A stretch of 64,000 nucleotides of DNA from NCBI RefSeq assembly GCF_900110455.1, contig NZ_FOIS01000002.1, positions 864,933-928,932 on the forward strand, in the 5' to 3' direction. Numbering within the stretch: position 1 is the stretch's first letter; each line of letters begins with the position of its first letter. Of this stretch, positions 19,422-28,342 are shown piece by piece. The notes below the pieces were generated by a model. It had not been told where the DNA came from. It saw only the letters and a list, made by a program, of their open reading frames with translations, and did not search any database. The position numbers and the translations under genes were made by a program. The DNA comes from Natrinema salifodinae (GTDB lineage Archaea > Halobacteriota > Halobacteria > Halobacteriales > Natrialbaceae).

Positions 19422-20801
19422 CTATTCGACGACCAGCACCCGCAGATCGTTCAGGTTCGTTCCGGTCGGCCCCGTAAGAAGGAGTCCGTTCCGCTCGTCG
19501 AGATACGGATAGACGTCGTTTTCCGCGAGCGCCTGGCGCGCGGCCGCCGGCTCGTCGACGGTCGTCTCGTCGACGATCGCGCCGGCGGCGTCGGACGCGC
19601 CGTCGATGCCGTCGGTATCGACCGCGGCGACGGTGATCGAGCTCTCGTTTCCGGTGCCGTTCCCGCTTTCGCCGCTGTCTTCGCCCCGACTGTCGCCCGC
19701 GAGTTCGAGCGCCGCGCTCGTCGCGAACTCCTGATTCGGCCCGCCCGTTCCGTCGCCGCGGAGCGTCACCGTCGTCTCACCGCCGGAGAGGAGTACGGCC
19801 GGCGGTTCCACGGGCGTGCCCGTAGCCCGGACCTCCTCGGCGATCGCGACGTGTGCGGTGGCCGCGTCGCGGGCCTCGCCGCGGACCCGCGAGGAGAGCA
19901 CGAGCGGCTCGTAGCCGCGCTCGGCCGCGGCCTCGCGGGCCGCCTCCAGCACCGTCATCCCGTCGGCGACGACGTGGTTCGATACGCGTTCGAACGCGGG
20001 ATCGTCGGGACCGGGCGTCTCGGACACCTCGCCGGCCGCGCCGCGTTCGAGGCGGTCCGAAACGGCCGCAGGCGCGTCGATCTCGTACCGGTCGAGGACC
20101 GCGAGCGCGTCGTCGAACGTCGACGCGTCGGGCGCGACGGGGCCGCTCGCGATCACACTCAGGTCGTTCCCGACCACGTCGCTGAGGATCAGCGAGGCGA
20201 CCGTCGCGGGCGCGGCCCGGCGCGCTAAGCGCCCGCCCTTCAGCGCCGAGAGGTGCTTGCGGACCGCGTTGATCTCGCCGATATCGGCCCCGCTCGCGAG
20301 CAGATCGTCGGTCGTCGCCTGGAGGTCCGCGAGCGAGACGTCGCCGGCGGGCGCGGGCATGAGCGCGCTGCCGCCGCCGGTGATCGCCGCCAGGACGAGC
20401 GCGTCTTCGTCGGCCGCGTCCGCTTCCGCCAGCAGTTCGCGCGTGGCCTCGACGCCGCGCTCGCTCGGGACGGGGTGGTCGCCTTCGCGGACCGCGACCC
20501 GCTCCGTCGCTACCGGGTCGTCCGTCACGACGATACCACGGTCGATCCGGTCGCCGAGCAATTCCTCGAGCGTCGCGGCGACGTGGGCCGCGGCGTTGCC
20601 CCCGCCGAGTACGACGACCTCGTCGTACTCGTCGAGGTCGTACGCGGCGTCCGCGATGCGAAGGGTCCCGTCTTCGAGCGAGACGGCGTCGCGGACGACC
20701 GTCCGCGGGTGGCCCGCCTCGATGCCCGCTTCCAGACAGTCGAGCGCGACGTCCCGGGCCTCGGTCGCCGCCAGGCGGTCCCGGTCACGGATCTCGGTCA
20801 C
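19422..20801 (-). CDS. Glycerate 2-kinase (MOFRL/DUF4147 family)
   Basis: 459-residue enzyme phosphorylating glycerate to 2-phosphoglycerate. N-terminal DUF4147 part: VVVLGGGNAAAHVAATLEEL (about 62-81), AITGGGSALMPAP, INAVRKHLSALKGGRLAR and LSDVVGNDLSVIASGPV. C-terminal MOFRL part: LLSGGETTVTLRGDGTGGPN and VDTDGIDGASDAAGAIVD. A Ser/Gly/Glu-rich insert follows the LELAGD segment. It is convergent with the GntP gene 36 bases away. Confidence 0.93.
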   Translation of the reverse strand: MTEIRDRDRLAATEARDVALDCLEAGIEAGHPRTVVRDAVSLEDGTLRIADAAYDLDEYDEVVVLGGGNAAAHVAATLEELLGDRIDRGIVVTDDPVATERVAVREGDHPVPSERGVEATRELLAEADAADEDALVLAAITGGGSALMPAPAGDVSLADLQATTDDLLASGADIGEINAVRKHLSALKGGRLARRAAPATVASLILSDVVGNDLSVIASGPVAPDASTFDDALAVLDRYEIDAPAAVSDRLERGAAGEVSETPGPDDPAFERVSNHVVADGMTVLEAAREAAAERGYEPLVLSSRVRGEARDAATAHVAIAEEVRATGTPVEPPAVLLSGGETTVTLRGDGTGGPNQEFATSAALELAGDSRGEDSGESGNGTGNESSITVAAVDTDGIDGASDAAGAIVDETTVDEPAAARQALAENDVYPYLDERNGLLLTGPTGTNLNDLRVLVVE

Positions 20802-21005
20802 GCGCGATCACCCACTCGGTTCGTGGAGACGCCTGAGCCCGCGTCTGCAGACGAATCCGGAGCAAGACCCGGATCTACCTTCTGGCCTCGGCCCGGTCCG
20901 ATACGGTTCGACTCCGTGCGCCGCGGATCGGCGGTCGGCTCGCTCATGGCGACGTGGTCGCTCGGCAGACGGTAAAACTAGATGGTTCTTCGCTAGCGAC
21001 AAGAT

Positions 21006-21905
21006 TCAACGGCGGTCGTAGATCCGGACCGCGCGGTCGTGTCGCGTCGAGAGGCCGTTGGGATTGCGCCGACTCGAGCGGTCGGCGTAGCGGGCGCGGA
21101 CGCCGTCCCAGAGCCCGCGGCTGAGGTTCGCGACGACGTCGGTGCCGTCGTCGGCCCAGTCCGTCGGGGCGGCCTCGCCGGACGCGAGCCGGCGAACGCT
21201 GGCGACGCCGTCTCGGAGCGCGCTGCCGGCGGTCCGAGCGAGAACGCTCGGCCGCGGCCCGTAATTCTTCAGCAGTCGGTACGCCAGCGACCGGTAGGCC
21301 GCCCCCCAGTCGGGGTCCGCGCGGCCGCCGTCGGTCCCGACCTCACAGCGGGCGGCCATCGCGGCGTCCCACGACACCTCGAACCCGAGCCCGGAGACGC
21401 GGTGAGCGCAGTCGCGCTCGCTCTCCTTCTCGAGGTACTCGTCGAACCCGTCCAAGGCCTCCAGCACCGTCCGCTCGAAGGCGACGTTGTCCCCGTGGAA
21501 GTGCGTGACCTCCCGACCCGCGACGCGCCGCGGCGACCGGAGGTCCGCGTCGACCGGCCTGCCGGTGACGGGGCCGGTGACGACGTCCGCGCGCTCGCCC
21601 ATCGCCTGGTCGACGGCCGCGTACCAGCTGTGGTCGATCGCGTACTCGCCGTCGAGGAAGGCGACGACGTCGCCGGTCGCCTGCTCGAAGCCGGCGTTCC
21701 GAGAGACGCCGAGGTTCCGTTCGGAGATTTCGACGAGAACGTCGACGTCGTCGCGCTCGCGGACGACGCCGGTGGTCCCGTCCGAAGACGGGCCGTTGAC
21801 GACGATAATCTCGGTCGACGGCGGCGTTCGCTCCGCGAGGGCGTCGAGACACGATAGCAACCGCTCCCGGTCGTTCAGCGTCGACACGACTACCGAGAGC
21901 TCCAT
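21006..21905 (-). CDS. Glycosyltransferase family 2
   Basis: 299-residue soluble GT-A protein: SVVVSTLNDRERLLSCLDAL at the start, IIVVNGPSSDGTTG, NLGVSRNAGFEQATGDVVAF with the donor-site FLDGEY, and ERDCAHRVSGLGFEVSWDAA. It transfers a sugar from an activated donor; the acceptor is unknown, but cell-surface glycans are likely. Start ATG 21905 is supported by the conserved N terminus and a minus-strand TATA-like CTATTTACTATT near 21927-21939. The methyltransferase gene lies upstream on the same strand. Confidence 0.9.
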   Translation of the reverse strand: MELSVVVSTLNDRERLLSCLDALAERTPPSTEIIVVNGPSSDGTTGVVRERDDVDVLVEISERNLGVSRNAGFEQATGDVVAFLDGEYAIDHSWYAAVDQAMGERADVVTGPVTGRPVDADLRSPRRVAGREVTHFHGDNVAFERTVLEALDGFDEYLEKESERDCAHRVSGLGFEVSWDAAMAARCEVGTDGGRADPDWGAAYRSLAYRLLKNYGPRPSVLARTAGSALRDGVASVRRLASGEAAPTDWADDGTDVVANLSRGLWDGVRARYADRSSRRNPNGLSTRHDRAVRIYDRR

Positions 21906-22027
21906 ACCCTCCGATAGGAACTCCGAATAGTAAATAGATGGGATTCGATCGAGACGTTCGACGAGCGGTGACCGGCGACCTGCGAGCCCGGTCGGCGGTC
22001 GGTGGGTGGGCGATCGGCGCGCGGTGA

Positions 22028-22735
22028 TCACCGAACGTGGGCGTTCCAGTACGATACCGACGCGACGTGGTCGGTGACTGGAAGCTCGCCGACGGCCTTG
22101 TCGATCGCCCGCAGCGGCGAGGCGAGCCCGTTGGGGATCGACCGGTAGAGCCCGTAGGGGAGGAGGAAATCGTCCTCGACGTCGGCGAGTGTGAGATCGG
22201 TCTTCGCGAGCAGCACCGCCACCTCGCTCTTCGAGTAGAGCCGTGATCCCATCGGGAGCGCCCAGTTGTAGACGCTGCGCGCGGAGAATCGATTGAACGT
22301 GTCAAAGACGATCTGGTCGCGAGAGACCCGTCGCATCTCCTCTAAGAACGCCTCCGGATCGTCCGCGAGATGGAAGAAGCGCATCGCGATGACGGTATCG
22401 AAGTGATCGTCTGGGAACGGCAGCCGGCCCGCATCACCGCGGAGAAACTCGAGTGTGCCCGAGAGGTCGGCGTCCTGCGCTTTCCGTCGTCCCTGCTGTA
22501 ACATCGCCGCCGAAATATCTAATCCCACGACGTCGGCGCCCTGATGGGCCAGCATGACCGTAAACCGCCCGGTACCACAGGCGATCTCGAGGACCTTCCG
22601 GTCCTCGACCGGCATGATAGCCTCGAGGACGGCCTCTTTCTCCCGGCGGTCGATCAGCTGTCCGCCCTGAGAGAACCGCTTGTCGTCGTATTCCTCGGCG
22701 ACGTCGTCGGCTTGGTACCACTCCTGTCCTTTCAC
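22028..22735 (-). CDS. Class I SAM-dependent methyltransferase
   Basis: 235 residues. Motif I is VLEIACGTGRFTVMLA (about 48-63), motif II is VVGLDISAAML, and LPFPDDHFDTVIAMRFFHL follows. The C-terminal part (SVYNWALPMGSRLYSKSE) is typical of methyltransferases near glycosylation genes. The glycosyltransferase starts 122 bases downstream on the same strand, so a joint role in glycan or lipid modification is inferred. Confidence 0.9.
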   Translation of the reverse strand: MKGQEWYQADDVAEEYDDKRFSQGGQLIDRREKEAVLEAIMPVEDRKVLEIACGTGRFTVMLAHQGADVVGLDISAAMLQQGRRKAQDADLSGTLEFLRGDAGRLPFPDDHFDTVIAMRFFHLADDPEAFLEEMRRVSRDQIVFDTFNRFSARSVYNWALPMGSRLYSKSEVAVLLAKTDLTLADVEDDFLLPYGLYRSIPNGLASPLRAIDKAVGELPVTDHVASVSYWNAHVR

Positions 22736-22958
22736 ACTGGGCGAACCTACTGTCGTGCTGGGATAAAACGATACTGGAGTCGGTCCACGACGGCTCCCGA
22801 CCGCGGCCCGCCGTCGACCGCCGAGTCGGGCCCCGACGCGCCGGTGTTCGGCGGTTGCGCTTCTGTGTTAATACCTCATTCATACGCCTTATACAAACTG
22901 GACTATTCGTATCCCCATATAGGGAAGCTTTACCATCGCTGATTCCGCTCACGTGGAC

Positions 22959-23240
22959 ATGAGCATGAGTACAGCCGAGGATCGTGCCGCCGCCGCCGAG
23001 GAGACTCTCTCGGAGGACGAATACCGCGACCGTCTCCGCGACCTGCCCCCGAGCGCGAAGCTCGTCGCGAAAGTGTTAGAGACCGACTCGCCGCTCTCGC
23101 AGGGGCAACTCGCCGAGGAATCGCTGCTCCCCGACCGCACCGTCCGCTACGCGCTGAACCGCCTCGAAGACGTCGGCCTCGTCGGCTCGCGGTACAGCTT
23201 CCGCGACGCACGCAAACAGGTCTACTACCTCAAGCACTGA
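22959..23240 (+). CDS. MarR-like winged-helix regulator
   Basis: 93-residue single winged helix. LPPSAKLVAKVLETDSPLSQ and EESLLPDRTVRYALNRLEDV contain the helix-turn-helix, and a wing SRYSFRDARKQVYYL closes the protein. Starts at 22953 (GTG), 22959 or 22965 are all possible; 22959 is used. A TATA-like ATATAGGG lies about 40 bases upstream. It is a compact haloarchaeal regulator type; targets are unknown. Confidence 0.82.
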   Translation: MSMSTAEDRAAAAEETLSEDEYRDRLRDLPPSAKLVAKVLETDSPLSQGQLAEESLLPDRTVRYALNRLEDVGLVGSRYSFRDARKQVYYLKH

Positions 23241-23290
23241 ACTCCGAGCGCTCCGATACTTCCTTTTTCGCCCGGTCGTACCCTCGTCGT

Positions 23291-24106
23291 ATGGGCCCCA
23301 CCGTCACTCGTTGTTCCGTTCCGGTCTCGACGCGCGCGCCAGGCGGCGAGACGAACGCCTACCTGATCGGCCGCGACCAGGCCGTCCTCGTCGACCCCGC
23401 GGCGCGAACCGGCAACCTCGATCGCCTGGTCGTCGAGCGCGAGGTCGCGCACATCGCCGTCACGCACGCTCATCCCGACCACGTCGGCGCCGTCGACGCC
23501 TACGCAGACGAGACCGACGCGACGGTCTGGGCCAGATACGGGCGGGCCGACCGGTTTCGCGACGCGACGGGGCGCGAGCCGGACCGCACGTTCGCGCCGG
23601 GAGCGGCGATTTCGCTCGGCGACGAGCGGGTTCGGATCCTCGATGCGCCCGGCCACGCCCCCGATCACGTCGTGCTCGCGGTCGGCCGCGGCGGGCCGAT
23701 CCTCTGTGGCGACTGCGCCGTCCGCGAGGGCAGCGTCGTCGTCGGCGCGCCCGAGGGTGACATGCGCGCGTACGTGACGACGCTCCGTCGCCTCTGGGCG
23801 ATCGACCCGCCGGCGCTGTATCCGGGTCACGGACCGGACATCGACGCGCCGCGGGCGACCCTCGAACGGTTGCTCTCGCATCGGATCAGGCGCGAGGAGC
23901 GGGTACTCGACGCGGTCGCCGACGGAGCCGCGACGCTCGACGAAATCCTCGACGGGGCCTACGAAAAGGATCTGTCCGGCGTGCGCGACCTCGCGCGGGC
24001 GACCGTCCTCGCCCATCTCGAGAAACTCGCCGTCGAGGGTCGCCTGGCCTGGGACGGGGAACGAGCGACGCCGGCAACGCGCGGGAGCGAGGACGAGGGC
24101 GACTGA
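23291..24106 (+). CDS. Metallo-beta-lactamase fold hydrolase (LACTB2-like)
   Basis: 271 residues. The zinc ligands are visible in THAHPDHVG (about 58-66), APGHAPDHV, GDCAV and LYPGHGPDI. A C-terminal winged-helix-like part (about 195-265) matches LACTB2-type and glyoxalase II-like hydrolases, some of which act on RNA. The YkgJ-like gene follows after 30 bases on the same strand. Confidence 0.88.
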   Translation: MGPTVTRCSVPVSTRAPGGETNAYLIGRDQAVLVDPAARTGNLDRLVVEREVAHIAVTHAHPDHVGAVDAYADETDATVWARYGRADRFRDATGREPDRTFAPGAAISLGDERVRILDAPGHAPDHVVLAVGRGGPILCGDCAVREGSVVVGAPEGDMRAYVTTLRRLWAIDPPALYPGHGPDIDAPRATLERLLSHRIRREERVLDAVADGAATLDEILDGAYEKDLSGVRDLARATVLAHLEKLAVEGRLAWDGERATPATRGSEDEGD

Positions 24107-24136
24107 CTTTTCAGCGTCGACTCCTTCCCCTCGGGT

Positions 24137-24811
24137 GTGCAATCGCTCGAAGCCGAACTCGAGGAGGCTCGCCAGCTCGCGGTCGACGACCTCGCGGACG
24201 CGATCGAGTCGATCGGCTTCGAGTGTACCCGCTGTGGCGCCTGCTGTACGGGCGAGGCCGAGGACGACCACACGGCGACCGTCTTCCCCGAGGAAGTGCG
24301 CGAGCTAGAGGCAAGTGACAGCTACGACGGCGACTACGACTGGCGCGACGTCGCCCGCCCGATGCCCTACGGCCTCTCGGCGACCGACGACGGCGACCTC
24401 GAGGGGGAAACCTTCGAGTGGGCGCTCCAGACCGACGGCTGCGGGGACTGCGCGTTCTACGAGGAAGCCGACGACGGAACCGGCGCATGCGCCGCCCACG
24501 ACGACCGCCCGCTTATCTGCCGGACCTATCCCTTCAGCGTCGCGCTCGCGGGCACCAGCCAACCGATGGGCGAGGCGGTCGACGAGGAAGGCGTCGTCCG
24601 CGCCCACGAGTGCGAGGGCCTCGGTCGGGACATCTCCCGCACGGACGCCGAGGACCTCGCGCGGGCGCTGAAGGAACGCGCCGTCCGCGAACTCGAGGAA
24701 GCCATCGCCGTCCGGGACGAGTACGAACCGGTCGATCCCGCGCCTGGCGAGATCGTCATCCACGACTCCGAAGGAGCGAAACGGGCGGACGGGACGCCGC
24801 TCGAAGACTAA
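24137..24811 (+). CDS. YkgJ-family cysteine cluster protein
   Basis: 224 residues. The cysteine cluster CTRCGACCTG (about 32-41), CGDCAFYE, GACAAHDDRPLICRTYPF is the YkgJ/FliB-like pattern, thought to bind a metal or an iron-sulfur centre. The start is GTG 24137 (VQSLEAELEEARQLA); no better ATG exists. It lies 30 bases after the MBL-fold gene. Function is not established. Confidence 0.88.
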   Translation: MQSLEAELEEARQLAVDDLADAIESIGFECTRCGACCTGEAEDDHTATVFPEEVRELEASDSYDGDYDWRDVARPMPYGLSATDDGDLEGETFEWALQTDGCGDCAFYEEADDGTGACAAHDDRPLICRTYPFSVALAGTSQPMGEAVDEEGVVRAHECEGLGRDISRTDAEDLARALKERAVRELEEAIAVRDEYEPVDPAPGEIVIHDSEGAKRADGTPLED

Positions 24812-25005
24812 GCAGCGTTCGATTCTCGTCTCGCCACGCGGCGAGGGGGCACTCGACTCAGGATAGTGTTACAAGAGACGTCAGTAGCAACTAGACGGCG
24901 CGGTTCGCGTGCCGTTTCCCCGCGCCTCCGGCGCGCTCGGCACTTTTCGATCGAGGGGTTTGCGCGAGCGGCCGCCGAAGCCGACCCGAGCACAAAGCGG
25001 TCGCC

Positions 25006-25446
25006 TTAGAACGTGTCTTCGATGATCTCGCCGACCGCGAAGTTCGACTTGACCTCGGTGACTTCGATCTTGACGCGTTCGCCGACGTCCGCTCCGGGGA
25101 CGATGATGACGTAGCCGCGTTCGACGCGGGCGATCCCGTCGCCCTGCTTGCCGATGTCTTCGATCTCGACGTAGCGGGTTTCCCCCACGTCGACCGGCGG
25201 TTGCGGCTCCGACGGCGTGCTCTGGGGCTTCGTCGACGTCGAGTCGTCGGCCGCGGCCCCCTCTTCGCGCGAGATGAGCGCGACGCGGTAGACCTCACCG
25301 GGATCGATATCGCCGGTCTCGACCTCCTGGTGTGGTACTTCGATGACGTATCGGTCCTCCTCTGCCGACACCTCCGTACTGAACAGACACAGCAGCTTTT
25401 CAGATATCTCCACAGGTAGACCCTCTATTTCACCTCTGATTCCCAT
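25006..25446 (-). CDS. TRAM-domain protein
   Basis: 146 residues. The C-terminal TRAM domain (about 85-146: VEIEDIGKQGDGIARVERGY, IIVPGADVGERVKIEV) is a small beta-barrel RNA-binding module. The N-terminal half is VEISEKLLCLFSTEV and VPHQEVETGDIDPGEVYRVA, with a Ser/Pro/Gln linker. The ATG at 25446 is used. GTG 25413 (VEISEK...) would match the usual N terminus of relatives and may be the true start. It follows the radical SAM gene by 72 bases on the same strand. Confidence 0.9.
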   Translation of the reverse strand: MGIRGEIEGLPVEISEKLLCLFSTEVSAEEDRYVIEVPHQEVETGDIDPGEVYRVALISREEGAAADDSTSTKPQSTPSEPQPPVDVGETRYVEIEDIGKQGDGIARVERGYVIIVPGADVGERVKIEVTEVKSNFAVGEIIEDTF

Positions 25447-25518
25447 CCATAATAGAACTACCGACACCGAGCCGTCAATTGACGGGGTAACTGTCTTACC
25501 GACGCGCCGAGAAGGGGG

Positions 25519-27303
25519 TCAGTCCGCGCGCTCGAGCGGTCGAACGGTTGCGAATCGGGAGAGATCGAAGGTCGTCCCCGGATTCGCATCGGCGACGGAC
25601 TCGTAGGGCCGGTTGACGACGATATCGCCCGCGGTGCTGTCACCGACGCCGGGAATCGCGGTGAGTTCGTCCATCGAGGCCGCGTTGAGATCGAGCGGAT
25701 AGGGAACGCCGGTCACCGAGCGGTAGCCGTGGTCGACGACCGCGACGTCGATCGTCCGCCCGAGCTCTCGTTCGCCCGGAATGCCGACCAGCAGCGGATA
25801 GGTGCCCAGCTGGCGGCCGAAGGTCTTGCCGTCCTGATGGTATTCGAGGTGGACGTCGGGCAGGACAGTCCCCGAGGGCGCGACGCGTTCGAGCATCGGA
25901 TTGTCGATCTCCTCGCGGACCCGCTTCTTGTAGCGCTTGAACAGCTGCTTGTGCTCCCTGGCGATCTCGGCCCCGGTGTCGGACATGTCGGTGCCGTCGA
26001 AGGCCATCACCTGGCGGATGTTCACGCGCCGGAGCATGTACCCCTCGTCGTAGACCCGCTGGAGGAACTCGCGGTTGCGCTCGTAGGTCTCCTCGCGCTC
26101 GCCCTTGAGACCGTGCAGCAGGTTGATCCCGGGGAGCAGCTTCGGCAGGCGGTTGGGAGCGTCCTGACCGAAACTCGGACCGTCTCCGGGGTCCTCGCCC
26201 GCGCTCGCGGCTGCGCCGCTCGCGCAATCGGAGGGCCTCGGGTCCCTCGGCCCTCCCGGTCGCCACCCAGCCTCCTCGTTGACGATTTCGACCGCCTCGA
26301 AGCACTCCTCGGCGCTGACGTTGAGGTTGTTCTCCTCCTGGACGACCGGGTCGGCCGACTCGAGCCCAAACGCCGCCGTGTCGCCCGGCGTGTTGTGCTC
26401 GGCGATGATCCGGATCCCCTCGCGGCTCTTTTCGGGCCACTCGACGATCGTGATGGGGTTCATGTTGTCCAGATGCAGCGTCTCGAGGTCGGGCGCGACC
26501 TCGCGGATGCCGCTGTAGAGTTGGCGGAGTGCGTCGGGATTGGGGGCCTCGCCGTCGCCGCCGTACGCGAGGATGTCCGCCTGGCGACCCAGCCGGAAGT
26601 GCTTGACGCCGAAGTCCGAGAGCGCGTCGACCTCGCCGACGACCGTCGGCGGGGGACGGAACGAGGGATTGCCGTAGAGCGGTTCCGTACAGAACGAACA
26701 CCGATACGCGCACCCGCGTGAGGTCTCGAGTTCGGCGATGAGGTAGTCGGGGTGGTTCGGGTGCTGTTCCACGATGAAAGCGCCCTCCCGAGCCCACCGG
26801 GAGACCTCGTCGACGTCGCGCATCCGGTTGTTGAACCCTTCGAGGCCGTTTACGACGAGGTCGTGGACGGCGGCCTCGACGTCGCCCTTGGCGACGAAGT
26901 CGAAGTCCAGATCCTGTCGTTCTGTCTCCGTCGCGCCGGCGTTTTCGTCGCCGACGCCGAACTTGACGGGGCCGCCCATCAGGCTGGTGCCGCTCGCGGT
27001 CCAGGCGAGTTTGCGGACCTCGTCGGGTTCGGCCGGCGTGCCGCCGACGTACTTCCCGGGGACGGTCATCCCGCCGAGGTAGATCAGGAGATCCGCCTCG
27101 TCGACGTCCCGCCAGCGGTCGGGCTCGTCGCGGAGACCGTCGATCGTGTGGTAGGTGATCCGTTCGCGGGGGACGCCCGCGTCGACGAGCGCGCCCGCCG
27201 CGTACCGGGGATACGTCGAGATGTACGGCGGCACCCCGAAGTGTGCGGGTTCGTCGACGTAACCGTCGACGATCGTCACGGACAGCGTCTCGGGGTCGGT
27301 CAT
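25519..27303 (-). CDS. Radical SAM protein with C-terminal HhH, carries an insertion
   Basis: 594 residues in the YgiQ-like style: an N-terminal B12-binding-like part (PPYISTYPRYAAGALVDAGV), the cluster-binding CAYRCSFC (about 194-201), and a C-terminal helix-hairpin-helix LNAASMDELTAIPGVGDSTA. Reaction and substrate are unknown. Start ATG 27303. An unusual Gly/Ala/Ser/Asp-rich segment (PRDPRPSDCASGAAASAG) interrupts the barrel region and is encoded by a hairpin-rich insert at 26198-26256. The TRAM gene follows downstream. Confidence 0.88.
   Translation of the reverse strand: MTDPETLSVTIVDGYVDEPAHFGVPPYISTYPRYAAGALVDAGVPRERITYHTIDGLRDEPDRWRDVDEADLLIYLGGMTVPGKYVGGTPAEPDEVRKLAWTASGTSLMGGPVKFGVGDENAGATETERQDLDFDFVAKGDVEAAVHDLVVNGLEGFNNRMRDVDEVSRWAREGAFIVEQHPNHPDYLIAELETSRGCAYRCSFCTEPLYGNPSFRPPPTVVGEVDALSDFGVKHFRLGRQADILAYGGDGEAPNPDALRQLYSGIREVAPDLETLHLDNMNPITIVEWPEKSREGIRIIAEHNTPGDTAAFGLESADPVVQEENNLNVSAEECFEAVEIVNEEAGWRPGGPRDPRPSDCASGAAASAGEDPGDGPSFGQDAPNRLPKLLPGINLLHGLKGEREETYERNREFLQRVYDEGYMLRRVNIRQVMAFDGTDMSDTGAEIAREHKQLFKRYKKRVREEIDNPMLERVAPSGTVLPDVHLEYHQDGKTFGRQLGTYPLLVGIPGERELGRTIDVAVVDHGYRSVTGVPYPLDLNAASMDELTAIPGVGDSTAGDIVVNRPYESVADANPGTTFDLSRFATVRPLERAD
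26198..26256. repeat. Hairpin-rich in-frame insert in radical SAM gene
   Basis: Two consecutive hairpins lie inside the coding sequence. An imperfect one occupies 26201-26225 (GCG and CGGC arms facing GCCG and CGC). A perfect 8-bp stem GGAGGGCC/GGCCCTCC lies at 26230-26237 and 26249-26256 with an 11-base loop. The encoded peptide is low-complexity. A short CCCG occurs at both edges 57 bases apart, which would give 19 inserted codons. Confidence 0.6.
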
Positions 27304-27451
27304 GGCTCCGGGTAGCGCCTCGACGGGTAAAACGGTGACTACACGTCGTCTTCGGCTCCGCGCGTCGGCGGTCGCGTCCGATCGACCGAGCGGTTCCTGC
27401 AGTCTCGTGGGTGAAGCCAATGTTGATTAGTTCGGCACCCTAAGTGCCGAT

Positions 27452-27610
27452 ATGCCGCCGACGGAAGAGATCGTCTGTACTGCGGAGGATTGCTTTCTCG
27501 ACCTGTTCGAGAACCACTACACGTACGACGTTCCCGACGAGTTCGACGTTTCGGAGCTGTCGTGTCCGGTCTGCGGGGGTACCGACTGTCTCGAACGGGT
27601 CGAACTCTGA
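27452..27610 (+). CDS. Small zinc-binding protein, DUF7559-like
   Basis: 52 residues: MPPTEEIVCTAEDCFLDLFE, then HYTYDVPDEFDVSELSCPVC and GGTDCLERVEL. Four cysteines in CxxxxC and CPVCGGTDC form a probable zinc site, matching the haloarchaeal DUF7559 type. Start ATG 27452 follows a TAAG box about 10 bases upstream. It is divergent from the radical SAM gene. No function is known. Confidence 0.75.
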   Translation: MPPTEEIVCTAEDCFLDLFENHYTYDVPDEFDVSELSCPVCGGTDCLERVEL

Positions 27611-27727
27611 GCCGGGCCACGTCCGCCGATACGGACACCCTACTCCGACGTCGGTCACCCGTCAGACGTTTCTTTTCTTTTGGGCAAAAGGGATATCAAG
27701 CCGGCTGTCATAGCCGTTCGTACGGCC

Positions 27728-27814
27728 ATGTCTGTCACTGACTACACGGTCCTTCTCTCGGTCCCCGCGACCGCCGCCAGCCTCGCATGCACCGCCAGGG
27801 GTGACATCCCGTGA
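27728..27814 (+). CDS. 28-codon upstream ORF overlapping hsp20 start
   Basis: ATG 27728 opens MSVTDYTVLLSVPATAASLA and runs to TGA 27812-27814, which overlaps the GTG start of the Hsp20 gene (GTGA arrangement at 27811-27814). Stop/start overlap suggests translational coupling. Whether the peptide is made is unknown; it may only deliver ribosomes to the GTG start. Confidence 0.4.
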   Translation: MSVTDYTVLLSVPATAASLACTARGDIP

Positions 27815-28341
27815 CCCTTCGAGACCTCGGAAAATCGGTCGGTAACGCGCTCTACCGACAGCTCGGACGCGCGAACGGACGCGTCCAGAATCACCGCTCG
27901 CTGCCCGTCGACATCCTCGAAAACGACGCCGCCTACCGTGTGGTCTTCGACGCCCCCGGGGCCGAACCCGACGACGTCCAGGTTCGCTATCTCGATGGTA
28001 ACGTCAAGATTCGGATCGACCGCTTCCGTCAGTTCCACGAGGGGTTCGAGATGCGGTTTCCCGGCCGCGGAATGTCGCTGAACGGCGAGGCCGAGTTGCC
28101 GGCCGACGCGATCGTCGATCCGGACGCCGGCACGGCGACGCTTACCGAAACCGGGACGCTAAGCGTCGAGATCCCGAAGGACGCGTCGGTTCAGGACGCC
28201 GACGACGGCGCCGAGTCCGACCAAACCGAGCCGATTGCTGCGACCGACGACCTCGACGATGTCGAGGCGGATCCGAAGACGAACACGGACGTGGACGCAG
28301 ACACGGACACAGACACAGAGCCGGTCGTCATCGACGACTGA
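27811..28341 (+). CDS. Hsp20/alpha-crystallin-type small heat-shock protein
   Basis: 176 residues. The alpha-crystallin core spans about 28-125: LPVDILENDAAYRVVFDAPG, VKIRIDRFRQFHEGFEMRFP, and the final strand TLSVEIPKD. A very acidic Asp/Thr/Glu-rich tail (about 130-176) follows. ATP-independent holdase is the family role. The start must be GTG 27811, since a stop codon lies in frame just upstream. It converges with the oxidoreductase gene, one base away. Confidence 0.9.
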   Translation: MTLRDLGKSVGNALYRQLGRANGRVQNHRSLPVDILENDAAYRVVFDAPGAEPDDVQVRYLDGNVKIRIDRFRQFHEGFEMRFPGRGMSLNGEAELPADAIVDPDAGTATLTETGTLSVEIPKDASVQDADDGAESDQTEPIAATDDLDDVEADPKTNTDVDADTDTDTEPVVIDD

Positions 28342-28342
28342 C

